Source: Dipteris shenzhenensis (taxonomy: Eukaryota; Polypodiophyta; Polypodiopsida; Gleicheniales). From it: 64,000 nucleotides of DNA. The notes under the pieces were generated by a model. That model was given only the letters and a program-made list of their open reading frames with translations, did not search any database and was not told the DNA's origin. Each line of letters starts with the position of its first letter. Position 1 is the first letter of the stretch. Below, piece after piece: positions 9,309 to 20,600 of this stretch. Location of the stretch: NCBI GenBank assembly GCA_047967505.1, contig CM106540.1; one strand, written 5' to 3'. Position numbers and translations under genes: made by a program.

Positions 9309-11300
9309 TGTATGAATGTCTTTAGGAGGCCTTGCGGACATGAGACAAAGTACAAAACCAAAAGTAACTCATAGAAGCCGCTATGGGCTGAAGCAAAGGG
9401 CGCACTAAGGCCCTTCCTGAAAGCTAAAGTGATAAGCTAGTGAGCATAATAGCAGAGTAGCAAATGGCAAAATAGTATCAAGTGGTCAGAGCTAGCGCTC
9501 CTAGTACATGCACCGGAGCCATATATCCTGATAACCCGGTGGCTCTCTGATGGGATGTGAGGAGCTCCGTCAAGGGTGATGCCTCGTCTCTGGCGGTTTC
9601 CTCTGAGGAGGGCTGAAATAGACCGGACCTCGATCGTGCGTGCTCTTGTCACTCCCTGCGTCACATGCGGAGTGTGCTTGGCAGCATCTTGGCAGTGACT
9701 CTCACTGCTAATTTATAATGCTCTCATCTCATCAAGTTTCTCTCCCGCTCCCCGGTAGTAGCTGACGTAGATGCATAGAAATCTGGTTTTTGTGATCGGT
9801 CAATCTCGGTGATCTGTGGCATCGCCTCTTGCCGCTCTTTGGTCTATGGCATCAGTGTATCTCTGTGTCTTTGCATCTCAATCAGATAGAGCCCAACACA
9901 AACGTGGTCGGGAAAATGGATCAGTTGTGTAAGCGGACTAAAGCCATGCCCTTCTTGAAAGAGGCAGTGATATCACCCTAATAGATTGGGCAGACACATA
10001 CAAAGGCTCCTCTGTCTCGACTTCCCCCATCGGGCATAGTGTACAGATCCTCCGCGCTCTGGGTATGCTTGCAGCTCTCCTTGCCTCAATCCTCCACTGA
10101 TGTGACGAGACTGGCAATGTCCGATGGCGATCCTTGCGTCCTATCCTCGAGATACTGAGGTATGATGACAAGACCATACTTCGAGACCCTCAGGAAGTGG
10201 TCATGGTATCTTAGTGGGGAGCTCCTCTCCTCCCTAAGCCCGGGACGTATGAAGCTGGAGGAGGTCAAACTGTATGATACGGTTGATCTCATCTCAAGGG
10301 ATCATCTCGGGTGGTGCATCCATGCTGTACTAAATGGAAGTCTGTCCATTTGAATGTTGTGGCTACCAAACCATGTGGATACCCGTGCGTACCATGCTGT
10401 ATCAACACCGCTCTCTGCCAATTGCTTGGAAGACTCCAATGCTAGCCTCGATAAATTCCATTGAGGTAACTCTTTGGAGGAATGTCACTGTCTGAAAGAT
10501 GGCATCAACTTGGAGAGGGGTCGTGGCCAACTTTGCTTGTATAATCTAATGGGGGAATGAGGGCTTACTCCGAATCATCCTAGATCCCATGATCACCTGT
10601 AGCCTCGCAAATCTCTTCCACTCTATCATTGAAATGTCACTCCCCCAAAAGGGTGCTGCATACATGGCGGCCGGTCTCACCAGGGTGTCAAAGAGCCAAC
10701 CCTTTGTTGAAGGGTCTTAGAAGTGTGCTTGGAAGCATTGCCTCTCTAGTCGGGCCAGAGCACATCGTGTGAGTTGTGCTGTAGCTGCATGGATCATCGT
10801 GAAGCCTCGCTTGGTGAACACTACCCCCAAATATGTGTAAGACTGCACTATCTCCACTGGCTCATCTTGGTATGTGAAGCTATGGCGACGGGGCATTGCT
10901 CGCGAGGTGTTGAAGATCATAACCTTGGTCTTTCCAAGGTTAATTGTCAAGTCTCTCTCTCTGCAGAACATCTTCAGAGCCTCTAGATGTTTCTGTAATC
11001 CCTCTGTTGAGGATGATATAAGGACTATGTCATCTGCGTACAGCAGTATCTGCGCCATCAGTCAGCCAGAAGTGAACCCTCTCCACCTAGATGATCTACA
11101 AAGGATGTTATCTCATCAATGTAGAGCCCAAAGAGAGTTGGTGAGAGGGGGCAGCCTTGCTTCACTCTGATAGTGCTCTCAACCGAGTCCGATAGACCAC
11201 CCGGGACACGTACTCTCCCTCTGACGGACACATAAGACTCATCACCTCCTGATCAGGCGGGAGCACGGGACAGTATCAAATGCCTTACGAAAGTCTACAA
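9306..11300 (-). pseudogene. LINE copy 3: truncated ORF2 and 3' UTR
   Basis: On the minus strand the copy begins inside RT motif A (Phe-Val-Asp-Phe, then Arg-Lys-Ala-Phe-Asp, near 11262-11300), next to a (GA)n tract. It keeps YADD (about 11024-11044) and LGKTKVMIF in an open stretch 11058-10717. It then decays through frameshifts to about 9960, followed by a 3' UTR holding module R (about 9536-9640) and the family 3' end at 9306-9343. Endonuclease and ORF1 are absent. It is the same family as copy 2 but clearly diverged, hence older. Confidence 0.75.
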
Positions 11301-11302
<2 letters not shown>

Positions 11303-11335
<33 letters not shown>

Positions 11336-11620
11336 GCAAGGTGACTGAGGGGGCAGCCTGTGAGTGAATGTGTATGTCTGTTGGGGGGGGAGGGGGGGGG
11401 TTCTAGTTAGAGTGAGAGTGAGGGAGGTGCAAGGTGAGAGAACAGGGACGAGCAGAAATGTGGGATGCAGAATGCAGGAATTGGGACTGTGCAGCTGCTT
11501 TACAGAATAAGGTGATAGTAAATCTGAAGGGATGGGTGGCAGTGGCATTCTGGGGAAGAGCCAAGCAGGGATTGAGGGCACGAGGTAGGGGTGGGCAGAG
11601 GGAGAGGTAGGGGGAGGAGG
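11303..11620 (-). repeat. Module S copy 2 with (GA)n tract
   Basis: The (GA)n run at 11303-11332 is followed by sequence closely matching module S copy 1. The pair shares the final purine-rich block and diverges right after it (11620 here, 8634 there). Adjacent to the truncated RT of LINE copy 3. Confidence 0.6.
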
Positions 11621-12424
11621 AAGCAGGAGGCAGGGAGCTCGAACAATTCGAAGATGACAGATTGGAAAATCTCCGGTTCAGGATTTGATCAATTATCTGT
11701 CTTATTTGTCCCATAAATCATTTTGGTCTTCCATGGATGTTTCTTTCTCTCTTTTGAAATTCTTGACTGCAATAAATGAGGAGGCAGTACCCAAAGCATT
11801 CATGCTCTTGTTTTATTTATTGTTGTGGTGAAGTCAACACCCACTGCTATTGTTACGCTCTAGCTGAGGTAGCATGACCTCGGAAGAATCAGTCGACATT
11901 TCCCTTAAAGGATCTATGTTTGTAATTATTTGTTTGCGCTTCATGTAAATGATCGGGAGGGAATTAATGTCAAGGTCCTAGGTGAGGGTTGATAGCACCA
12001 GACTAGGTGGATCTAAGGCTAAGGGCCTAATGCAAGGAATGTGCCTAGGGGCAAAGGATTTTAAAGCATCCCAAGAGAGGGGTGAAATGTTGCATTAGGA
12101 AGGCCCTATGATGATGACATGTGGCATCTAGATCCATCTAGGGAGATGGGGCTTGTTGAAGCTAGTGAGAGAAGAGAATGTGTGTTCACGTATGTTTTTT
12201 TCCGATTCGAATTCTCTATCAGCTCGTGTGCTTCAGCAAGGTTGGCTGGGAGGAAAGAATTGGTGCTGCTCCCGTGATCTGCAGTAGGAATAGATGTAGT
12301 GTCTAACAGCTATTGTTAAGCATGGTCTCCTTCACACCACATTAATATAGCACAGCCAGATTCGTGTAATTTATACCTTCTTGTGCTGACATTTGTTCTG
12401 TAATTAATCTACTTGTTGATGCAG
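11621..12424 (+). other. Intron sequence upstream of the TPLATE exon
   Basis: No exon, transposon domain or repeat was recognised. The stretch ends in a pyrimidine-containing region and 'gatgcag', which serves as the splice acceptor for the exon at 12425. The preceding exons of TPLATE were not found in this window, so this intron may extend beyond the window start and include the LINE cluster (inference). Confidence 0.5.
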
Positions 12425-12886
12425 GACCCTACACTATGTAGCGTCACAGTGACTGTGTCTCAATTTCAGAGATGCGCATTGTGTGTTCAGTTATTGTACT
12501 ATCCGTTTCATGGTGGCACAGCTGTCGGTGATATGGATGATGCAGAATTTGGGGAGGAGGATCCAATGCAGGGAGTAAGACACAGGAAAACTCTTAAAGC
12601 TGATTATGGTGAACCAGTTATTTTACGGTGTCAACCCTATTTAGTTCCTCTGAGCGAGCTTCTGTTGCCACATAAATGCTCACCAGTAGAATTTTTTCGA
12701 ATTTGGCCTAGTCTTCCTGCTGTCTGTGAGTTTACAGGGGCTTATATGTATGAGGGCAGTGGATTTAAGGCTACTGCTGCAGTTGAAAGTGGGACTCCAC
12801 CTTTTCTTACTGGATTAAAGACGCTCGCAGAGAAGCCCTTTTATCGAGTCTGCATGCATGTGCTACGTACTGTGGCAGGATTTCAA
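12425..12886 (+). CDS. TPLATE: TPLATE, penultimate recognised coding exon (partial gene)
   Basis: TPLATE is the name-giving subunit of the plant TPLATE complex, an adaptor-like assembly that recruits clathrin machinery at the plasma membrane and the forming cell plate. The exon encodes 154 residues of its C-terminal third: DPTLCSVTVTVSQF, QLLYYPFHGG, GEPVILRCQPY, VPLSELLLPHK, SPVEFFRIWPSLPAV and YMYEGSGFKATAA are segments I recognise from the conserved family. The splice acceptor 'gatgcag' precedes 12425 and the donor 'gtgagt' starts at 12887. Both borders fall between codons. The reading frame continues exactly into the exon at 28283. No stop or frameshift is present, so selection appears to maintain it. 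Upstream exons are not in the window. Confidence 0.87.
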
Positions 12887-14758
12887 GTGAGTTATTCCTC
12901 TTTTGTCTGACAATTGTTTCCTTCAACATTCAAGTATCGTATTCAACAATTAGCTCTAGCAGGTCTTCTGTCTTTCCAACAGGAAAATAGCTTTATTTTA
13001 AATTTTCCTAATCGTAGCAATATAGAGTTGATGACCTCAAAGAAAGACATTAAGGGGTCTGTAAAAGATGCATTTTAATCAGGGCCATCATAAAATTTTT
13101 GATTGAAATCTCAAAATCTCACAGTGACATGCCTTTAAGCTTTCTTATGGAAGCAGAGACAAGGTGAATCATAGTAGAAGGAGACACAAGATGAAATGAT
13201 GTTACACCTGAAAATATGTTCACATACATTTTGTGGACATAGTGGTGATGGGTTGGACCTTTCTGAACTCTTCAAAGAGTTTTGATATGAAACGATAGGC
13301 CCTGTCTCAGCAGATGCCTTGGTGTGGTTATCAATTTGTGCTGAGGATGTGACTCTTATCTAGTGATCATAAAAGTGTTTCTTGGGGTGATGGTTGGAAA
13401 TTTTTTACTTGAATGTATATTCTTTGATATGATGGTGGATTTAGTCTCTCTCTCCCTCTCTTTCTTGCTCCCTCCCACTCTCTCTCTCCCTCCCCCCTCT
13501 TCCTTCTCAATGGTAGCTTTGAGGGGTGGCACGAGTAGGTTATTGAGAGCAAAGTGCTTGCAACCTAGGTCAAACCCTAAAAATGTTCTCTTCTCTCCAC
13601 TGTTGGTTTTCACATTGTCATGTATGTGGATATGCAGGAGAGCTATTTGTTAGCAACTTGGTACGCAGATTATATGCTCACTTGTAACCATTACCAAGTG
13701 AAGGCGGATAATTTTAATGCTAGTTGGGGGCATGTCCCAACGCTTTCATGATGTATGCTATATAGGGGGACGCATGTTCCCTCATGAACTCACCGGGATG
13801 GTGGATGGTTGTGAATGACCTTAATCATCATCATTGTCCTTCTCGTCCTCCTCTTCACCACCATCATGTAAAGCGTGACATCGGATTATGAAGAAGACCC
13901 AAAGCCTCCCTCCCTGATTGTGTTACCCTTATCATAATTCTTAGGTTCTCGATCTACCATCTCTGGAAGAGACTCCAATGCCTCCCCCTTTGTGGCATTG
14001 GAGCAAGAGCAAGGAGATCAGAGAGGGGACCATGCCTATGCCCATCCCCCACCCCCATGCCTACGGCCAGCTCTTGTGCGTCGACCTAGTGGAACACCAC
14101 CAATTGAAATTAATGAGGTGTGTGCTCATACGAGCATGAGTACGAGTCACCCCTATTGACAATCTCCAACTCCCTATGAAGCTAGGCATATCTCTCCTCG
14201 TGCTCCGCATCAAGTCGAGTAGCATCATCGTCATCTGGGGGGGTTTATCTGCATTATTGCAAGTTACTAGTAACAAGACTCAAGTTAGCATTGATCATAC
14301 ATGTAACATCCTTATTCTGAAATAAACATTAGACCTTGCGACTTGGTCCTTGGTCATACTGTATACTTGCATTGGTCCCTCTAATTCTTTACAAGCGCAA
14401 GGTTTGCCCTGCAAAACACCAATCTCTGTAATTGTTGTGTACTGAAACTGGCCTTCAATAAATAAAAGGGCAGTAGACCTAACAAATAACCAGCCAACAC
14501 CGTTACATCAGCAATTCAGCAAATATACACCTAAGAGAATGGGAGCTAGAGTGCCCCTGCACCAAGACAAAGACACAGACTGGCCCCAAACCTTAGTGCC
14601 CCTTTCGGTATTTCTTTAATTAAGTGAGAGGCCTTGAATTCCAGGCTACATAAAGGATACATCATGTAAAAACAAACAAAACCTCTCTCTCTCTAAACAG
14701 TATCGATTTCCTTCTGGCAAGCTGGCTGTACAGAAAATCTTTGCTTTCAAGTCACACC

Positions 14759-14759
<1 letters not shown>

Positions 14760-14823
<64 letters not shown>
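14760..14823. repeat. (CT)n(CA)n microsatellite
   Basis: A run of CT dinucleotides passes directly into about 22 CA dinucleotides. Confidence 0.95.
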
Positions 14824-14825
<2 letters not shown>

Positions 14826-15267
14826 CACTAGGGCCCAGGACAAATCGTCAAGTTGGACCCCCCCAAGGTCTTTATTCATTCAGAAAATCTGAGTGCAAGA
14901 GTTAAGCTCTTGGGCTGCTTATAGAAAAATCATACGTGAATCAATTACAAGGGAGCTCAAAGCTCATTTCTTTTGGCAACATGTCAAGTGTCCAAATCCT
15001 AGATTAGCCTTAATTACATGCCTCAAAGGGCAATTTTTGGGTCTTTGTAGCACTAGGTCACACGAGCCATTCCTGGTTGCTTGCTAGGCTCCATATCGCT
15101 TAGGCCTTCAATCCCTCTTGGTACCTACAATCATTAATTGAAGTGCACAACCATGGCAACGTTAATGGTTAGTGCTTTGCATGCAAATAATAATTTGTGG
15201 ACTATTCCTAGTCATTGTGGGCATCCCCACCAAACAAACATGTGCACATAACATAGAACAATTTCTT

Positions 15268-15560
15268 CGGTCGACCGAGGTCAACCCTCTTGGTCGTAAT
15301 TAAGGGGCTTGACCATCAGTCGAAGCATCTTAATTATGGCCAAGTCTCTCCAACCGAGATTGGCACATCTTGGTTAGTTGAAGTTACCCTCTTGGTGAAA
15401 GCCAAGTCTCGTTGATCGAAGTCAACACTCTTTGACCGAAGTCAGCGCTTTGGTTAACCGTGGTTAACCATCTTGGCCGAAGCCAAGTCTTCCTAATCGG
15501 GGTTAGGCTTACTTAACCGGGGTTAAGTATCTTTGACCGAAGCCAATACTTTGACCAAAA
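15268..15560. repeat. Degenerate short repeats around GACCGAAG
   Basis: Variants of 'tttgaccgaag(t/c)caa' recur at irregular spacing of roughly 25-35 bp, mixed with palindromic 'ggttaacc' pieces (for example 'ggttaaccgtggttaacc' near 15453). No coding frame fits; it resembles a decayed minisatellite. Confidence 0.6.
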
Positions 15561-15835
15561 AAATAAAACTCTTTGAACATAATTAAATAAATGAAGAATT
15601 CATTAATTATGATTAATAGATGGTCAACTAGAACTTTGACTTTGGAGTATTTACAGCTTGGTGACGCATTCTTTCTTGCATCTGGGGCATTCCACATCCC
15701 ATTAGGCATCCACATACCCTGCAGGCATCCACATACCCTGCATAGCCTTTGCTGTTCACTGCTCTCACCAACCCTGGCCATAGGCCTCCATTCCTATTCT
15801 AGAAAGCTTACACACAACCTGGAACTGTTACTAGT

Positions 15836-16036
15836 TGTTGGGGTAAAGGCACATTGCCACCCCTTTATTAAAATTATGACACCTATGACTGTCTTAAGAC
15901 AGTCATAGGGTGAAAACCTAATCCTAATAAAACCTAATGAGTTTGTGGTGTGGCTCATCACTTCACACCCGCACATTTTGGTCTCTCTCTCTCACTCTCT
16001 CCCCCTTTGCTCTTCTCCCTGCTTACACTCCTCTCA
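15836..16036 (+). repeat. 5' LTR of Copia A (201 bp)
   Basis: Begins TG and ends CA. It contains a 28-bp perfect palindrome at 15882-15909 that is broken by a 5-bp deletion in the 3' LTR. A pyrimidine-rich stretch lies near its 3' end. Confidence 0.95.
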
Positions 16037-16038
16037 AC

Positions 16039-16050
16039 TGGTATCAGAGC
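16039..16050 (+). other. Primer binding site of Copia A
   Basis: TGGTATCAGAGC, complementary to the initiator-methionine tRNA 3' end, two bases after the 5' LTR. It primes minus-strand DNA synthesis. Confidence 0.9.
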
Positions 16051-17637
16051 CAGCCTCACTCCCTTCCAGCCCCATCCTCCTCTCTACCCTTCCCCTTGCC
16101 TCTTGGGCTTCGTGCCCTTAGCATTGCACAGGGCAGCTGCCAGTGTGCATCGCGGGCCAGCAGGACAGCAGCGTAGGCAGCTGCAGCAGGGCGGCGCTGA
16201 ACATCTGCAGCAGGGCGGCTGCAGCGCGCGGTCGAGGGCGGCGCCGAGCAGCGCACGCGTGAGCAGATCTGTGCATCGCGCGTCGCGCCGTACAGTCGTA
16301 CGGACGTCCGTACATCCGTACGGACAACGTACTTTTTTCTTCGTCTGGTACCTTCGACCGTCGTACGGGCACGCGTCGGCCGTACAGTAGTACGGACAGT
16401 CGTCTGCAACAGTACGGATCGCCGTACGAACTGTGCAGGGAGTTGCTTCCGAATTTTTGCGTCAGGGAGGTGCATTTTTTGGTTTGGATCTGCGTCAGAG
16501 GAGTGCATTTCGAACTCTCTCCTTGGATCTGTACCCTGCTCAGGTACAACGAGGAGATCTGGGTCTTACCCGAGGTGCATTGCATTGCATGAAGTACAAC
16601 AAGTACTTTTTCAGTTATTTTCTTTCTTCGTGGAGGACTTGTGCACAGATATCGGGATTTATGCATCTGACAGAGGATATATGCTTTTACTGGGTTTGAA
16701 TCTCAGTTTACAAGTGAGCAGATCATAGGGCTTTTGCCCGGCAATTGATGCTTTGTATGCCTTGAGGTAGTGTGGTGCCAGAGTGCACACATTTGTCTCG
16801 ATTTTCGCAATGTGGAGGTGACATTTTCTTGCAGGTCACATTTCTTGTGCAACACTCAGAGAACCTCAGTTGAGCCACGCTTGGCCAGGGCGCATCGAGT
16901 TTACTCGGTCCCTAACTGTCCATCGTTGACAGTGCTCAAAAGGTTCCTCATTGAGTGTTTGTACGTTGGGATCTGTGTATGTCATTTCTACACAGGGCAG
17001 TATATGCATTACACTGTTAGTTGATTTTGTCAGAAAGATTTTCACATTGTATGCTACCTCAGTGTTGAGGTGTTCTTCACTTGGTTCAGGTGTCAGATCA
17101 AGGGGCTTTTTCCCAGATTTTGTTTGAGAGCACTTGGGTTACTGACAGAGATTTTCAGATGCATTTTATCCCCTTGGCAGAAGGGTGATTGCTTGGGATT
17201 CATCCCATTTTCTGTTGCAGGTTTTGTGACAGGCTGAAGTGTCTGATTTTTTTTTGGTGTATGCCAAGTGGTTTATGCATATTAAATCAGTGCAGTACCT
17301 CATCTGAGGTGGGAGAAGTGATCAGGTCAGCAGTGTTTGTGCTTTGTCAGCTGATGATGCACTGTTAAAGCACTTGTGGAGCAACTGCAGCATTCTGAAA
17401 TTACTATTCTTTCTTGAGAAATCAGAATTTTATGCCTATTTGAGCACGGTACAGTGTGTCAGAAGGTGCAGTAACTGGAGGAAATTTACTGTTTTGCTGC
17501 AGATTCTCTTGACAGTAAAAAATCAGCACTATTGTGAGTGCTCCTGACTCTTTATAGAGCAGGTTTTTTTCTGAGAAATCAGAACTTTATTCAGTCATTT
17601 TTGACTTACAGGGAGACAGGAACTTTCCTTATCTGAT
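16051..17637 (+). other. Long untranslated leader of Copia A
   Basis: About 1.6 kb between primer site and gag start, with no conserved coding frame. At about 16285-16440 it is dense in inverted units of the form CCGTAC/GTACGG, also found in the leader of Copia B at 26220-26310. These could fold into strong hairpins in the genomic RNA; a packaging or translation role is possible but inferred. Confidence 0.55.
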
Positions 17638-20600
17638 ATGGCATCAGGGGGAAGTGAATCTTCAATTCTGAACATAAAGAAATTGGAAGGAGCACACAAC
17701 TATGCATTATGGGCAGAACAGTGTTTGAATGTACTTCTGTTAAAGAAGATTTCTAAGCCCATAAAGCTGAAGGGTGTCAAGCCATCTGACATGGCAGCTG
17801 ATGACTGGGAGGAGCTTGATTTGTCCGCAAGGGCAGCTATCATGCTTACTATTTCTGATACCCTTGTGTTCAATGTTCAGGCTGAAAAGACCTCTTATGG
17901 TCTATGGCACAGACTAGAAGAATTGTATGCCCAAAAGAGTTCAGCCAGTAAGGTTTATTGGTTGAAGAAGCTGGTTGATCTTCGCATGAAGGAAGGTACA
18001 CCTATGACCTCACACTTGAGTGAGTTCAATGCCATCTTTACACAGCTTATTGCACAGGGATTGAACCTTGATGAGGAGTTCAAGGCTACTTTCTTGTTGT
18101 GTACCCTCCCTGAGAGTTGGGACACTTTCAAGACCACCCTGTCAAATTCAAATGTCATTCTTATGTATGCTGATGTGGAGAGCTCTCTCCTTATGGAGGA
18201 GATGAGCAGGAAAAATAATGCGGGCAGCAAGTCTTCAAATGCTTTGCAGGTACAGGATAGAGGCAGGACTCAGCAGAAGGGGAGATCTGCTAGTAAGTCC
18301 AAATCCCGCAGTCAATCCCGTGGCAAAAAGGATATTGAATGCTTTTATTGTGGCAAGAAGGGACATGTGAAGTCTAAGTGCTTCAAGTTTATACGGGATC
18401 AGAAAGCCAAGAAGGCTGAGGCAAAGGATGCAAGCAGTGGAAGCAAAGGCAAAGGCAAGGCCAAGGTAGATGACTTGGATGCAGTGAATGTTGCAGCAGA
18501 AGACAGTGAAAGTGACATGCATGATGTTTTATGCTCTTCTGCTGTAATTGCACATACTTTGGTTATTGATGGCCATGACATGCACACCTGGCTCTTGGAT
18601 TCAGGTGCTTCTTTTCATGTTACTCCTCATAGGGAGTGGTTTACTTCCTACACAGGTACTCATGGAGTTGTTCATCTAGGGAACAACTATGCATGTCAGA
18701 TTGCAGGGATTGGCAGTATACAGATAGTGTTCCCTGATGGACGCACATTTATGCTTGATGGTGTTCGCCATGTGCCGCAAATCAAGAAAAATCTGATTAG
18801 CACTGGCTTATTGGATGACAGTGGTTACCACACCACATTTGGGGATTCCAAATGGGTGATTACTGATGGCTAGGTTGTAGTGGCTGAGGGTTTTAAGAGT
18901 GATACCTTGTACCCTCTTTATGTTTCCAGTGTGGGTAATCATGTTGTTGCCATAACCGAGCTGCCAAAGGTTTCATTGTGGCATAGCCGGTTGGGACACA
19001 TGTCTGTTAAAGGAATGCAAGAACTGTCACGTTTGGGTTATCTGCCGTCTCTTTCTTTTTCAGATTTGCCTACTTGTGATCATTGCATATTTGGCAAGCA
19101 TTCTGTGACTCCTCATAAGAGGAGAACTCCCCAGAATAGAGCACCGCTTGATCTAGTGCACACTGATTTGTGTGAGATGCCACAGTTATCACTAGGGGGT
19201 GCAAAGTATTTCATTACTTTTATTGATGATGCCACACGCAGAGTGTGGGTCTATTTCTTGAAGCATAAAAGCGATGCCTTAGATGCTTTCAAGAAGTTTG
19301 TCGCTCAGGTTGAGAATCGGACAGGTCGCAGGCTGAAATGCCTTAGATCCGATAATGGGGGTGAGTATGTGTCACATGCTTTTGTGCAGTTTTGCGAAGC
19401 TAAGGGCATCAAACAGGAACTCACAGCCCCTCATAATGCATCTCAAAATGGTGTAAGTGAGCGAATGAATCGAACTATTCAGGAGAAGGTTCGATGTATG
19501 TTGTCTTATGCTGCATTGCCCCATGGCTTTTGGGCAGAAGCCGTGCAAACACAGCAGTTCACATTATTAACAGGTCGCCAAACAAGGCTTTGGAGTTGAA
19601 AGTGCCAGAGGAGATGTGGTCTGGCAAGCCACCTTCATATAAGCACTTACGTGTGTTTGGCTGCGAGTGCTTTGCTCATATACGCAAAGAACTGCGCACC
19701 AAACTGGAGCCAAAGTCTTCCAGATGCATCTTTATGGGTTATGGTGACGAAGGTGAAATGGGGTACAGGTTATGGGATCCCGTTAAATGGAAGATTTTAC
19801 GCAGCAATGATGTCATCTTTAAAGAGGATAGTGTACACAAAGAACCCATGCAACCTGTGGAATACAGGAGGGTTATTTATGATGATGTCGGACAGCAAAG
19901 AATGCCCATTAATATGCAGCAGCAGGCTGCTGCAGATAATCCTGTTCAAGAGGGTATACAGGCTGAAAATCAGCCAGATAATTTTGCCAATAATGCACCA
20001 TTGGATATGCCAGCAGATGGGGCTGTAGAACAGCCAGATATGGTGGTACAGCCACCCGTCATGCATGACGAACAGGCTGGACAGCAGCCTAATCCGGAAC
20101 ATTTTGTTAGGAGGAGCACCCGTGTACAACGGCCTCCTGACAGGTTTGTTCCAGGAGCCAACAATGTGGCTGATTTTATCATGCTGACAGATTGTGGTGA
20201 GCCTTCCAACTTCAAGGAAGCTATGGGAAGAACAGAGAAAAGGAAGTGGGAGAAAGCCATGCAGTCAGAAATGGACTCCTTACTTGAAAATGATACATGG
20301 GACTTGGTGCAGCTACCTGCAGGCAGGAAGGTTTTGCCATGCAAGTGGGTTTACAAAGTCAAAGTGGATTCAAATGCTTTACCGAGGTATAAGGCCAGAT
20401 TGGTTGCCAAGGGATTTAAGCAGGAGAAGGGCATTGACTTTGATGAGATCTTTTCCCCTGTCGTCAAGATGACTACTTTGAGAGTAGTGTTAGCTCTTGT
20501 TGCTCATGAGGACATGGATTTATGTCAGATGGATGTGAAGACTGCTTTTCTTCACGGAGATCTCCATGATGAGATCTACATGAGTCAGCCAGAGGGATAT

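Larger units (their letters stand above)
12887..15830. other. Unassigned intron DNA before Copia A
   Basis: No coding or transposon domain was recognised. It includes a pyrimidine run at 13443-13510, a compound CT/CA microsatellite (14760-14823) and a degenerate GACCGAAG-type repeat field (15268-15560), listed separately. Confidence 0.5.

Noticed and set aside
8605-9361. Ser/Leu/Tyr/Ile-repeat open frames
   Set aside because: Direct translation of TC/TA/GA microsatellites; no protein-like complexity.
16056-16666. Overlapping ORFs of 146-182 codons in the Copia A leader as accessory genes
   Set aside because: They are driven by GC-rich palindromic DNA, overlap on both strands and are not preserved as frames in Copia B.
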